A DNA stretch of 64,000 nt from Branchiostoma floridae (lineage: Eukaryota > Chordata > Leptocardii > Amphioxiformes > Branchiostomatidae). The first letter of the stretch is position 1. Each line of letters opens with the position of its first letter. The stretch is taken from NCBI RefSeq assembly GCF_000003815.2, contig NC_049993.1, positions 5,176,511 through 5,240,510 on the forward strand, given 5' to 3'. The notes below the pieces were generated by a model that saw only the letters and a list, made by a program, of their open reading frames with translations, was not told where the DNA came from and ran no database searches. The translations under genes and the position numbers were made by a program. Below, piece by piece: positions 50,615-63,020 of the stretch.

Positions 50615-52416
50615 GGTTGATTTCTGTTTCCTCGTGCACATTACTTTTTAAAAATTAGTGTTAGACTCACCTTACTTGGTTAAAGAAGGATAAGCTGCAT
50701 GGATGTGTGACGCCAGCTAATAGCAGGAAACTTTTCGTTAAGATACTTTTCATTAGTTAGGCCACATGGATTTGATTTTGTGGATGGCAGCTTTGGACAC
50801 CCTAAATGTGATATGGTGGCACGCAAAATATGAGAAATAGAAGATATCTAATTCTTAAATTGTGATGAAGAAGATTTGATTGGGCTTACATACCCTTGAC
50901 TTTGAAATGGGAATGTCAAAACGTGCAAGTATGACTGAAATTACTACAGAACAAAACTGAAAACACACACAAGATTCGTTTTTATCGCTGACATTCTTTG
51001 AGCGCTCTGTCAGCTCGGCTGCAGCGACGCAGCTAACGTGCCGCAGCTTTAATGAGATACCTGCTAAAGATAGGCACGATATCTTTAATCTAAGTGATCA
51101 CAGAGGTTATGAAGATTGTTGAACATTAATTCATTACACGGTATATTCAACAGTAAACCCTTTATCATAGCTAGATTATATATAAACCCACAGCCCCATG
51201 AAACGGCTTCCTCGGTGCCGAAGGCTGCACTACAACATTACTAGTATATAATTTACACACCCGAGAGCATTTCGAACGGAAGTTTGTATTGATGCTGATA
51301 AACAAACAAACCGCGTTTTCTTTCACAAAATAGGACTGAAACAGGGACGTGGTTGGCAGAACATGACAATTTATAGAGAAAGTGCCATCGGCCGCTTCTA
51401 CTTGTAAAGTGGAAGAAACGTCTCTTATAATTACCCAAATATCCCATGATTTTATCTCTGAAACGTCTTAAATATCGCTATTCTTGATTTTATAGTCTTT
51501 TCCCCCGAAAACAAGTCAAATAAGCCTGCAAAATTTGAACCCCTTTGCGAGCCTTTCGCAATCTCCCCATTGCCGAAAAGACGAAAATTTGGCAATTTGG
51601 CGGTCGTCTTAGCCACTTTTCAAGGTGCGGCCGAGAGCGGTACTGCACGTCGGGCTCTGAAGGGGTTTGTTGGCCTGAAATATAAAACGTGAAAATATAC
51701 AAGACATTAGACTTAAAGCCATGAAAACTCTCCGAATCAAGTCTACATGTTTATACACACATTTAAAATGGCTTTTGGGGCGTTTAGAAACACGAGTTGA
51801 CATGAAAGGGGCAGATTTCCGCAGAGTAAGTGAAACTCCGTGGCCTCCCGTGGAAGCGCCACCTACATTCACGCATACATCAAATCTTGTGTTAAATAAG
51901 TGGGTAAAGGTTATATATGGACATTATTCGTGTTCCCTTAGCAAATCTGGCATTGTACCCAACTGTTCATCTGCTTATATGGGGTAAGGAATTGTTAGAA
52001 AATCCCGGAAGCCACTCAGAAAACATTACGATGTTTCACCTCAACATCTGCTTGCAGGGATCTTATCGGATTTCTTTGTGTCCCTTTTTTGCAACACAGA
52101 AATACAGTAAAGCTATTTTTACGTTAAATGGGTCAAACTTCAGGTTGTATGCAGTAATATAACAGATCAGATATTTAAGTTTCTGTAGCACAAGAGTAAG
52201 TATTTTGATGCTCATATATCGTCATCTATTGAACCCAAAGAACTGCATCCTGAGAATGAATTGGAGTGTGAGCCGTCATATCAAACAAGAAATCTATCTT
52301 AGTATCAGTATCCGTTCCTTACAGACTCCTTACACAATATGAAGTCGACCACTGGGTTCGATGTCTTACACTCATCAGATGACAAAAAAAAGAAACTTAT
52401 TCACAACTTAGATCGG
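50615..52416. other. Intergenic between AIG1-like and prokineticin-like genes
   Basis: The two genes converge here. Reading frames of 60-88 codons occur at 51490-51990 on both strands but without splice sites, domain or codon signal I can recognise. No RNA gene seen. Confidence 0.5.
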
Positions 52417-52422
52417 TTTATT
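52417..52422 (-). terminator. Polyadenylation signal of the prokineticin-like gene
   Basis: AATAAA on the minus strand, 38 bases past the stop codon. Confidence 0.5.
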
Positions 52423-52459
52423 CAAGTATTTTCTGACACAAAAAGGCGTTTTCTGAAGC

Positions 52460-53599
52460 CTAGATACAGGCATAAGGGTCGCCGCCACGCTGGCAGGTGT
52501 GTGCTCGGAACGGGAAGCCCTCCGGCCAGCCTGGCGGGGGGTCCACTGGTTCAGCTGACGGACAGCACATCAAGCCGACGTCACAGGTGCAGGGGTCGTA
52601 CGAGTTGGAGGCGAAACACACCTGTCCCTCCTGCCCCACAGCCCCGCACGTGCCCAGGTTCGAGTCCGCGAACGTGCCGCCTGAAATGAAAAATGTGGGA
52701 ATCAGTGGGTAGTAGTATTAAAAAGAAGCGACTTTGTGAGCGGTTATTCTCCAAGCAAAAGTTCGGTACCGACCGTTTGTTGACGTGTTTTAGTTTTTTT
52801 TTCGAACTTTCTATTTTGTAGAACATGCTTCAATACCTGGACCCAAACACCATGGAACGGATAACATTGGTGACAGCATCATTCTGGATCATCCGGCCTA
52901 TGTCGAATGGCCCGAATCTAGGAAAGTATGTTTATAATGTGTTGCCGTACATGTACATGTACAGGTACTATGGAGGCAATTGCAAGTGGGAATTAATGAA
53001 AAATCGATCATTCTAGGATATCTATCACCTGATAAGGTTGGCACAAATTGTTTAATAGAACAGGAGAGATTCGCGTACCGTCATAGTACCAGTAGAAGGA
53101 CCATGGCGCCCCGTCTTTCTGGCAGCACTGTGTGCCCCACTGGCAGTCGAAGGTAGAAGTACACCTGGTGACACCGTTCTACATGGGAGATCGCATGAAT
53201 ATATATGCATAATGTAGATGCCACTGTAGCGAAAATTCTGCTTTGAAAAGTTTACCGACGCTGTCCCAATCTGGACTTATGACACTTTACGGGCTGCTTC
53301 AGTTTTCTTAATTACGTTTTTGTCATAAAAATGAAGAGGTACCAAAATCGAGATATGATATTGGTGAAACTCTGGTTAATTTCAAAGGTTCCATATTTTT
53401 ACAAATTCGTCATTTCCAAGCTTTAATCAAGCAGCTGCTAGCGTATGGGCATAAACATATGAGAAGTGTGGGTGCCACAAAACATGTACAGTTTTAACGT
53501 TAACGTGACTTTATAAGTTTAAAAAGATGATATACTAACGGCTGCTTTGCACACCACTGCAATACCGAGAAACACGAGAAGCATATACCGGGCCGCCAT
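52460..53599 (-). CDS. Secreted cysteine-rich protein, prokineticin/colipase-like (126 aa)
   Basis: Three minus-strand exons, 53540-53599, 53079-53178 and 52460-52680, join in frame. Exon 1 is exactly a signal peptide (MAARYMLLVFLGIAVVCKAA). The mature part has 12 Cys: TRCTSTFDCQWGTQCCQKDG, then GTCGAVGQEGQVCFASN, then YDPCTCDVGLMCCPS and HTCQRGG, ending YACI. The order C-x6-C-x5-CC…C-x(G-E/Q-G-x2)-C…C-x-C-x5-C…C matches prokineticins and related colipase/Dickkopf-type folds. The prokineticin N-terminus AVITGA needed for receptor activation is absent: here the mature start is near NGVTRC. It may be a ligand, a toxin-like MIT/AVIT relative or a digestive cofactor. I infer only extracellular function with confidence. 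Confidence 0.7.
52745..52822. mobile_element. Partial MITE, 'CTCTCCAAG' family
   Basis: TATTCTCCAAGCAAAAGTTC followed by GGTACCGACCG and CGAACTTTCTATTTTGTAG matches the left two-thirds of the element at 49524; the right end is missing where the CYP2 exon relic begins. Confidence 0.5.
52829..52921 (-). pseudogene. Relic of a CYP2 exon
   Basis: On the minus strand this reads [13 protein letters not shown], then AVTNVIRSMVFGSR, matching the end of exon 3 of the CYP2 gene at 56670 ([19 protein letters not shown]), including the splice donor region. It differs by one inserted codon and several substitutions. It lies in the second intron of the prokineticin-like gene with no other P450 exon nearby. 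Confidence 0.8.
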
Positions 53600-54647
53600 C
53601 TTGTACCGTGTAGCGAGGTAGTGTAAATGCTGAACTAAGCATCTGTTTATATACAGCGTGTATGCGTTTGTTTTCTTAATCAAATGTTGCGTGGAAATGG
53701 ACCATGTGGCACTGTATCTACATTACAATTATAGAACATAAGTTAAATATCGTCGCCCCCAGTGGCACTGTCCTGTACGTTAATGCAACGACAGCAAATT
53801 ACGCACAAGAATACTGCACTATTAAAGTCTGTTTGTAGGTGGCTGGTCACGTGGGATGGGGGAGACGTGATGGAAAGAACATGTGCTAAGTGTACGAGCT
53901 AAATGAAAAAGAATGCAATGAAATTGCATTTCGTGAGAGAATTTCTTGCTTCAAGCGTTTCCCCTAAAAGACAAACAGGATTACAACAATGTGAAACACA
54001 TAATGCCTTTATACTAGTATCATGTATTGGGTAATGGAGTTAGATTATTGCACCAAAATTGTAGTCGTTAATAATCCTTGTTACCATATTTGTGATACAT
54101 TGTACCTGATGTATATGGTACTTTGACTTGACCAAGGACGTTACATGAGATATAACGTCATTGACTTGACATATTAGATCTTATATACATGTACTATGAA
54201 AAACCGTTAAAAGTGCTATTTTCTACAGCTATCATAGCAGAAAACTCGCTCTCTGGGGCTGTAACTGAACCGACCCAGGTGGAAAGGACGGACCTCTATA
54301 AGCGCGATTTAATCAGGCTTTCATAATTTAGTGAGCTATCAGACTCTACACGAGACTATAGTATGAGATAAGACTATATGCCTCAGTTTGCACATATGGA
54401 ATGTCAAACACGATGGCAGGTTCTTTTGTAGTGTCACAATGCTTTACATTCACAATGCAGGTATTATCACATGTCAGCACACAGTTAAACTTAGTCCCTA
54501 ATCCACTGAGGGAAAATAATGGAAGATGACTAATATGTACATAACGTATTATGCCTTTCGTGATATTTACGACATTCCATCAAAACTTATATTCATCTTC
54601 CATCTATTGGAATAGTCTTCAACCAAGCAATGATGTATCCCTGTCGT
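53600..54647. other. Intergenic between prokineticin-like and CYP2 genes
   Basis: Both genes lie on the minus strand, CYP2 upstream. Contains the TATA box listed separately. No further gene seen. Confidence 0.5.
53646..53654 (-). promoter_or_regulatory. TATA box of the prokineticin-like gene
   Basis: GTATATAAA on the minus strand, 47 bases upstream of the start codon, implying a 5' UTR of only about 15-20 bases if used at the standard distance. A strong TATA fits a regulated secreted-protein gene. Confidence 0.6.
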
Positions 54648-57600
54648 TTAAGTCAGTGGTTCAGCAATGAGTTCATATTTCTTGGGGGAGTGGGTGATGC
54701 CATGGATCCCTCTGGTTGACGGTGTGGGTGCTCCCTCTGGCAGCTTGAAGGTGAAGTGCTGCAGCAGGGACGTGAAGAAGACGAAGAGCTCCATCTCCGC
54801 CAACTGTTTCCCCAGGCACATCCGCGGACCTACACAAGATGTAAATTATAACAGAGCTTTCAAATACTTCACGTAAGTTTTCCTTGTCCTAATTGCAAAA
54901 CACAAAGGAGGCTAACGTACCTAATTAGTTTACAAGATACATGTAATATATCGAGAACACGGGCGTGGCTTGAGCATGCAGAAATGGAACATTTATGACA
55001 CCGTGGGTTTAACATTTATGGTGATAGGCCAGGTCGTACCACACAGAGGAATAAAAACACGCAAATTCGAGGGGAAGGAAAGGAAACAAAACTACTCCAT
55101 ACACAAAGTAGCAGCTCGATACTAAATGGTGAGCTGGAGATTAGTGGCATTTTAAAGTCTGATGAGTCCATGCCTTACCGAGAGAGAAGGGGATGACGTG
55201 GTCGTCCCTCTGGTACTGTCCCTGAGCGTCCAAGAAGCGGCCAGGATCGAACTTTCCGGGGTTGGGAAAATGTTTCGGGTCGTGGTGGACGGACCAGATG
55301 TTAGGCTGGGGAGGAGAGACATATTATTTTTGGTTTCTGATCTCATAAGGTGAAGGTTACACGATTGCATTATTACTCTAGATGTTGAAATTTTGCAGTA
55401 ATTCAATGATCTTCAATGTTTGCGGTTTCCGGGAATTCACAACAACCAATCAGGCACATTTACCACCTTGTTTCAACCGCGAACTTAAAGCTTAAAACCA
55501 CCTCGAGTACTCCATTTTCTTCCCACCGCGAAATTACGTGTTGTTGTTTTTTGAGACTCTGAAAAGTGAGGATGCGATCTTACCAACACTGTCGTGTTTC
55601 CGGGAATGTGGTATCCACGGAAACTGGTGTCACGTGATGTGGCGTGGATGACGCTGTTTGGCAGGATGGTGCCGATGCGGGCCACCTCCGTCAGGACGGC
55701 CTCAGTGTACGGCATCTGGGCGCGGTGGGCGGTGGACGGCGGCTTGTCGTGTCCGAGGACGGAATGGATCTCGGCTTGGACCTGAAACCAAACAAAACCG
55801 GTCCAACAATGGCTACATGTTCTTCAAACATAACAGAAATCATTTCTTTCATAGACATTTATCTTTGATGATCCAGATGAGAAAATCGAGCAATTATAAT
55901 TATTATGAATCTGAGTAGCACAGATGGGAAAGACTGCGGTTGTCCGAAATATTATATAGACGGTGGTGACATGCAGACCAAAACGTACTGTAATAGTGAT
56001 AAAACTGCACTGGTTCGTACCTTTGCTTGTATGTCCGGATTGAGTATCATGTGCAGAAAGGCCCAGTACAGTGTAGTAGAGGTGGTCTCGGCACCGGCGA
56101 TGAACAAGTCGAACAGCACCATCTCTGCGTAGTCGTCAGTAAACGTGGTCTCCTCTTCGTTCTCGCGAGATTTCATTTCCTTAATGTACGAGTCAATAAG
56201 GTCCCGGATATCATTTGGAACAAAGGTTTTCTTGTGGTCGTCAATTTCCTCTTTAATGTAACTTTTAATGGTGTCGACGACGTTTCGCGCCACGTCTAAA
56301 CCCTTTCCCAAGCCTGGGACGAATCGGAGGACGGGGAAAAAGATGGCGAGTTGACTGGCAAAGTTAAAGGAAAATCCCCGGTCCAGGGTGTCCATTAGAC
56401 GCGTGAACTTCTCGTCGTTGTATTCCCATCTATTTAGAACAGAAAAAAAGGCTATTGTTGCATCATGACTGACATTGTAATTCATTTATTTATCACACAC
56501 TGTATACCACTGTTTTACTTCATTTGTCCTTTTTGATATGTCATTTAACGAAATTTCCAGGTTCTGACGTTAGACGTGGCCATTTTCTTTCATTACTTTG
56601 GTGAGTACGTCTTCGTATTCGCCGAATTTTAATATGTCTGACTCATCATTTCACCACTAACATGCTTACCTGGACCCAAACACTATGGAACAGATAACAT
56701 TGGTGACAGCATTCTGGATCATCCGGCCGATGTCGAACGGTCCGTTACCGATCTTCATGATCTCTGTCTGTAGAGCGACCGACTCCTCCAGGATCTTCCC
56801 CTCCAAGCTTCTCTTCCCGAAGCCGAACTCACGGAGAGACATGAGCGTAAACTTCCGGTGTTCCTTCCATGGGGTACCGAAAGGGGCCTGGATAATACCT
56901 GCAGATGGAGGCCAACCCAACGAAAATAGTGTTGTTTATTTGCAAAATCATGCCCGAGGGCTAATTCCACGTACAGTCTCAAAGTGATTTAAGTCATACT
57001 GTATATAACACTAGTTTCCAAATCAAATATAAGGTACTACGTTTACTATTGTGAGGTCTGAGTCCTCTGAAGGTATCAGTGGTTAATGAAATATCCCACC
57101 GTTTTTTCCACGTTTATATGATATACATAGGAGGCTCTCTGATGAATCCGTATTTCCAACAACCATAACCTCTTCAAATATGAATATACGACTAATAGAT
57201 GTGAGATTGAAAAAACTAAAAAAAGGAAAAGTAACCAAAAATCGTAATTGTACGGTATGGTCCAAACTCAGCATTCAAAATCAATATCATAGATTACTTT
57301 TAAAGATTGTAGAAGTCAATTACCTAGTTGCTGTGGATTTATGATCCTAGTCGTGGGACCAAACTGTCGAGTGGAGAAATCTTCTGCTCTCTTGACCAGG
57401 GCTTCGTAAATGACGTCATATCCGTTGAGAACCACAACTCTCTGCCTCCCTACTCTCATCTGGTAGACCGGTCCGTACGTCTTAGCCCATTCGGTCACCG
57501 TCAGACAGCGAGTTTCCTTCAAATGACAGAGACGGGTTAGACCCAACAAAACTCCGGCAGGATTTCCAAACGTTTACTGACGAAATCAAAACTGCAACTT

Positions 57601-58482
57601 GTTAACTTCACAAACCCCACTCATTACAGAAAAAAAGTGGCCACTTCGTCATCCGCTGCTTCCAAAAAAGGAAGCCCAAAAGTTTAGATAATATAATAAT
57701 CCGTAGTTGTTGCTATTCAGAATGGTCCCTCCACCTGTCACTATTGTTTTCTTGTACTGTAAGTATATGTTTAAATGATATGCATTGCATGTTGCAATCG
57801 TGTCACAATATATATATATATATATGACCACCGTGATATCACAAACTTGTGCGATGGGTAGTGAACAGTTAGCTGAAACTATAACTTGTCTGTAAACATA
57901 CGTATCATTATAAATGACTTCATTGATAACGTATCATGTACCCCATGATATATCAAATTTTCTAAAATGTACAGAAAGGTCGTATAGCCGATTTCTCCCT
58001 TGTCTCTTTACTTTATTTCTCGACCGATTCATCTGTCCTTCGGCAAGACGTGCATTTCTAAATCTACATATTGTATCTCTGCATCATCAACCGTACCGTA
58101 ATTACTTAACGTTACATCATGCAGAGCTGGCGGTCTATTTTACAAAACTTATTATAGATATGAGCCCCAGTCACACAATCGACGGCAGCTTTGACCGTAT
58201 TTGTAGACCGCCAGAAGGTCAAAGATCGACTTTCTCGACGTGTGACATGGGAATTAATAAGACTAACGTTATGAGTATCATCGGCGAAAGAAAGATTGTA
58301 CTCACACTCGTAAGAGAGAACATATTACCGACGACAGGCCACCCTCTGGGGCCGGGTGGGAGGTTCTTGGGAGTGCTGAGGTACCATCGCGTCACAACAA
58401 AAACCGCCAACAGGACCAGAGTCGTCTGTAAAATCATGTTCTCGGCTGAAAGCGACGCAACAACCCACTGTGCGGCAGCCAT
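54648..58482 (-). CDS. Cytochrome P450, CYP2 family, complete (504 aa)
   Basis: Seven minus-strand exons: 58306-58482, 57324-57516, 56670-56898, 56021-56429, 55584-55781, 55179-55305 and 54648-54829; phases agree at each junction. Features in order: ER anchor [20 protein letters not shown], hinge [14 protein letters not shown], helix-C region [21 protein letters not shown]-helix [16 protein letters not shown]-helix ExxR in [15 protein letters not shown], and haem loop [19 protein letters not shown] with the Cys ligand. The overall pattern is CYP2 clan, possibly CYP2U-like; closer naming needs a tree. Expected role is a microsomal monooxygenase on xenobiotics or lipids. A copy of part of exon 3 lies 3.8 kb downstream in the next gene. 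Confidence 0.93.
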
Positions 58483-59046
58483 CTTTGTAACGTCAAGGGT
58501 CAACGTCCGAACGGGCATTCTTAATGGCCATGGCTGCACGGAGGTCAAACGCGTTTGGAATGAACTATTTGTTCCGGGGGTATGATATAGTGAACGTTGT
58601 GAAAAGCAACAGAGACTTACGCTCTGTATCCTAGCATGTGTTTACACAGTCTCTCGCTGACCTGGGAGCGCGGATATAACCTCCTTGGTCAGACTACGCG
58701 GTTCCATACAGGAAATAAAAAAAGGTTCATCTATTAGATATTGATTGTCAGTTTTTACTGTGTTAACCGAACCATTATGAAAACTTTTTGATAAGCTACA
58801 CATCCCCGAGAACAGTAAAATGGTGCATGCCATAACACCTTACTATCATACGGTAAAGTGCGCCCAAATGTGACGGGGACATACTTCCTGTTTACCGACC
58901 CAACGGGTTAGGAGGTGGTCCAACAGGTGGTCGTTTCGAGCGCATTCGTCTTACATGCATTGAGTAATGTCTTAATGTCTATACGGCACATCACACCAGA
59001 TATCGAGCACACAAACTTCACACACATGTTGTGATGGTCAATCAGG
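58483..59046. other. Intergenic between CYP2 and tyrosinase genes
   Basis: Promoter side of the CYP2 gene and downstream side of tyrosinase. No TATA box is obvious for CYP2; the stretch just upstream of its ATG has GC- and CpG-containing sequence. No other gene seen. Confidence 0.5.
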
Positions 59047-59052
59047 TTTATT
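59047..59052 (-). terminator. Possible polyadenylation signal of tyrosinase
   Basis: AATAAA on the minus strand about 470 bases past the stop codon; another lies at 59176-59181. Either could be used. Confidence 0.4.
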
Positions 59053-59519
59053 CTGCACGAAGAACCAGGATTTTTGGTCTATTGTCTAAACCAAAAAATT
59101 GGCCGCTTAAAATCACAAATTGACATATAGTACACATCTCTACGGTACCATTTGTTATCCCGTTACATCATTATGTTTATTTTCACAATGTATATGACGT
59201 CTTTTATTACTTAAGGTATGAATGAGCTAACTCTGGTTAAAAGGAACAAAAAAATAGCCATCTAATTGATAGATTCTAGCTAGGTAGAAATGTAACTACC
59301 TACAAAATAATAGTACTAGTATGTAGCATTGGGTGAGGCATTGGTGGAATTCCTGACTAATGTAGCTTTTTTCATGTGCCCATTTATACGTATGGGCCTA
59401 AGCGTATTGCCTTGATGTTGTACATTGTATACATAAAAATAGCCTTAAAATGCTGGATATTTGAATTGATTTAAACTGCTGTGAAACGACTTGTGACACT
59501 ACGTTTTGTAACATAACGA

Positions 59520-62500
59520 TCAAGCGTGCTCTGGGGCACTCGTGCTCAGGGGCACCCAATTACTCCTCCCAGCACCCGAGCTTTGCTGCCTCCTTTTACA
59601 TATATAACAAAAAATGCAACAGAAACAAGCAAACATCGCAATCAGTATCACAAACCCAACAACACCAATCACTACATATATCAGCACGTCAGTCCAGGGG
59701 TCCGTGGCGGTGCTGCACTCCCCAAGGTTACTGTTGTCCTGGATTCTCTCTCCCTCAGACATCCCTGTATTGGGGAAACAACAGATCACTTACACGAAGA
59801 AGAACTTTATTGCACGACAATTGTACATGGTACAAAGCATGGCAACAACTATTACATAAAGTACAAAATAGAGGTATAGGATAAAGCTTAACATCATAGT
59901 TGACATAACAATAAGGGCTAATATGCATAATTCATTCATATAGTATCATAATGAAGTAGGCTAATCATTAGCTTCAGTATTCTTTCTAATAGCAAAGCAG
60001 TCCTTGATATATTTGCCTATTTTTGCATTATGGGAGTTCTGACATCTAAATAAATGTGCAAATCTGTCTGTAGCATCGAGTCTTTTGAAATATGTTGTAC
60101 TTGCTTCGAGAAACGTAAATAATTCATTGCGTAAACTAGCGTATCTAGAACATTCCATTATAGAATGAAATTCATCTTCAATATGATTTGGGCAGAATGG
60201 ACAGAACCTTTGGTCAGGGGCTACATTGTAGTATCTACACGTAGTACATGTACATGGCTTTATCTGATGATTCAAATCAGTGCTGTACTAATACCCCTGT
60301 CACATTATCTACGATCTTCGGGCGTATCGATGGAAGATCAGCCATATTTAAGATCGACAGAGGGTTGCGCGTATTTACCTAAAAACCGTCCCTGTCACAT
60401 ATAAGTCATACTTTGTACCTTGTACAATTGTTGTGCAATAAAGTTATTAATACAAGCGCTGTGTGCTCGAGCGATTGCTGCAGAATCGTCGACCGATCGA
60501 TTTTCGCCAAATGTGAGTATGACAAGTATTAAGAATATTTTTTTCTCAAATAAGCTCGATAAGGCCTAAGTTAGACTATACTGGCGGGGTTTAACCATGT
60601 TTGCAAACTACAATATGTGTGGGTGGAGCTGTAAGTCTTTGAGTAATTACCGTCGCCGTCAACGTCCTCATAGTCGTAGCCCAGCGCTGTTGACGGTTTG
60701 AAGAAGTCGGCGTGGCTGTACGGCGGGAAGAACGGCACGATGTACTCATGGCGGTTGTGTCCCGGGGACGCACCTGTCTTTGGCAGAGCCTCGTTACTTG
60801 GGGTCCTAGATATGTGTGCAAATACCTACAGGTTATTAGGTGTGCCTTTTATTAGGTGTGCCTTTTATTAGGTGTACACAGATTGTGCAATGTTCTTAGA
60901 TCTGCAATGACAGTATAAAATTATACGCCGATAAGAAGTAGCCTCCTTTGCAGATTCTGGAGCGGCGGCGTTTACTTTTCGAGGGAGCACTACTGATTCG
61001 ATTTTCAGCATGGGCTAAGGTTCTCTATGCTGGGAAAGGCAGATTTTTCCGGGTGCGCAAAACTCCCTTTCCCGACTGCGGCAAAATCACTCTTCCAGCT
61101 TAGAGATCCTTAGCACATGTGTATGTTAATTTGTCATGATTTTCGATCTGTAAAATCATGTTTTCCATCAGCAATGAAAAGAAGAAAAAATAAACAAATA
61201 AACACCACCGCTCTAGAAGTTTTGAAAGTAGGCAAGATAATAAAGTTTTACTACACTGTAACAGTCTAAGGTGATACGAAGTGATACTTGTAATTGTAAA
61301 AGGTGTGCCTCGTCTTACATGACATATCAACATGAAGTGTCTTAAAGATTTTGCCAAATTGGTACTGACTTATGTCGGCGGATCCATTTCTCGAAGATGC
61401 GATCGACGAAGCAGTGGTGGAGAGAAAAGACGGGGTCATTGACCGATGAGGGGACGGCGGACATGGTACCGTCCAGGTACAGGTGCACGTGGTTGTGGAG
61501 GGTGTGGGCTCCGGGGATCAGCGTGCCGTTTACATACCTGTTCATAGGACACTGGTGGTTACGCCTCGCTAGTCATTTTAAGGTATACAAACGTCACACA
61601 AGTGTATTGGCGATTGTTAGAAACAGTTCCCTTCTTTCAGTTTCAATGTAAGCTGTGTTAAATTTCAATATCGGTACATTGTGAAATTAGGAGGAAATGT
61701 TCAGCATACGATTTCAGTGGTCGTGTTTAGAATCGTAGTATCGGTGTAAAAAAGTATCAGTCTCTGTCTTTTTATCAGAGAGTCTCTGATAAAAAAAAGA
61801 CATAATTCTGCCTACCTGTCTCCTCGATACTTCCCCGTGCTTGTGTCCGCAAAACCTTCGAGTAAATTTCGGAAGGTACAGTTGGCTGTTTTGCTGTAGG
61901 GCCGCCTGTCAAAGGTGGGGAAGCGAAGGCCAAAGTCCACCTCGGCTGCCGTTGGCAGGCGATACATCGACTCTCCAAACCTTTTCCTGTCCTGGTGACC
62001 GGGGTTCCTCATCACATGGCCGTCTCGCTTGGTCACATTGCACGGTTTGGTGTGGTTCCTTGAAGTGGCGTTGTAGAAGGGGTCTGACTGTACGCAAATG
62101 GTCTCCCACGTCGCGAATAGCGACCGTGGATCCAGGCTCCCGTCTTCGTAGTTTGCGCCGACGTAGTCATTAGTGCAGATTGTGCAGTTTTCTGCTTCAG
62201 TCCAGTCCCAGTATGGTATGGTGAAGTCAGGGTCATTGTTCACCTCTTGGAGAGCCCGCTCAAGCTCAAGCAAAAACGCGCGGTGCCACGTGGGGAAGCC
62301 AGAGCCTTCGTGAGCAAAGTCTATCTGGCAATCTGCCTCTGTCTTACAATAGCCATGTTTATAAGGTGGCATGGTGGCGCGGCTGGCGTAGTAGTGCGTC
62401 GCTACGAAATAGTTGTACACAGACACATCGGCAAAGTCTTCACTCCCGTTTATGTCCTCGTAAAATTCTAGCGCCATGACGTAGTCGCTCGGAGCCGTCT

Positions 62501-62951
62501 TGGCTGCGTTAAAGTAGCGTTTCACCTTCTCCACGTCTTCAGGACTGAGATGGCGGATGTTTCTTCGCACGGATAACTTTTCTGTTGTACAATTCCGACC
62601 GCGACGTCCCCAGATACACTTTGTACAGTCGTAGCCGCTGAAGAAGCCTTCGCACACGCAGGCCCTGTTGAAGAACACTGTCGGCCAGTGGCGGCGGTCG
62701 TCCACCTTGTATGCTTCCTTCCAGGCAGGGTCGTCGACTGTGGCGTCGGCGATTTCGGCGCACCTCCCCCGCCCGGGCCCTCCACATGGCTCGGTGAAAC
62801 CCGGTGGAATCGGGCAGCATTCTTTCTGAGAGATATGGTCTGCGCTCGTACAAACTCTAGGAAACTGAGCGTCACCGGCTCTAAATTGCCCTGCTGTAAC
62901 GATCAGCAGAACGATTGCCTCTATAATGGTGACTCGTCCACACCGACTCAT
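59520..62951 (-). CDS. TYR: Tyrosinase, type I membrane protein, complete (567 aa)
   Basis: Four minus-strand exons, 61816-62951, 61370-61537, 60651-60805 and 59520-59764, join in frame. A signal peptide (VTIIEAIVLLIVTAGQ) is followed by the Cys-rich region (KECCPIPPG, CVCEGFFSGYDCTKC). CuA ligands are the His in FVATHYYASR, DFAHEGSGF and PTWHRAFLLELE; CuB ligands are in LHNHVHLYLDGTM and FSLHHCFVDRIFEKW. A membrane helix (VLIYVVIGVVGFVILIAMFA) and a short basic tail follow. Expected reaction: oxidation of tyrosine and DOPA to dopaquinone in melanin synthesis. All six His are present, so it should be active. Start MSRCGRV is preferred over an in-frame ATG 23 codons earlier because it gives a normal signal peptide. 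Several N-x-S/T sites are seen. Tyrosinase rather than TYRP is an inference. Confidence 0.92.
59795..60280 (-). mobile_element. LINE 3' fragment with reverse-transcriptase C-terminal tail
   Basis: On the minus strand 59961-60275 encodes the zinc-knuckle-like tail common after non-LTR reverse transcriptases: CTTCRYYNVAPDQRFCPFCP, then EDEFHSIMECSRYASLRNEL. The 3' UTR follows and ends in the terminal motif TACAATTGTCGTGCAATAAA at about 59800. The 5' part is missing, as usual for truncated LINE insertions. It sits in intron 3 of tyrosinase. Confidence 0.7.
60405..60452 (+). mobile_element. LINE 3'-end fragment, opposite orientation
   Basis: TTTGTACCTTGTACAATTGT followed by TGTGCAATAAAGTT is the same 3' terminus as at 59795 but on the plus strand; only about 45 bases remain. 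Confidence 0.6.
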
Positions 62952-63020
62952 TTTCGTCACCGTCTTTACAAAGTGGCCCTTCCAAACTGTCGAACTAAGG
63001 GTGGTATAAGCGACTTTCAC

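Noticed and set aside
51490-51990. Opposed frames of 70-88 codons between the AIG1-like and prokineticin-like genes
   Set aside because: No splice signals, start context or protein family similarity that I can recognise; may be an unclassified repeat.
57914-58585. 223-codon plus-strand frame
   Set aside because: It overlaps CYP2 exon 1 in antisense; the real coding signal (membrane anchor and PPGP hinge) is on the minus strand.
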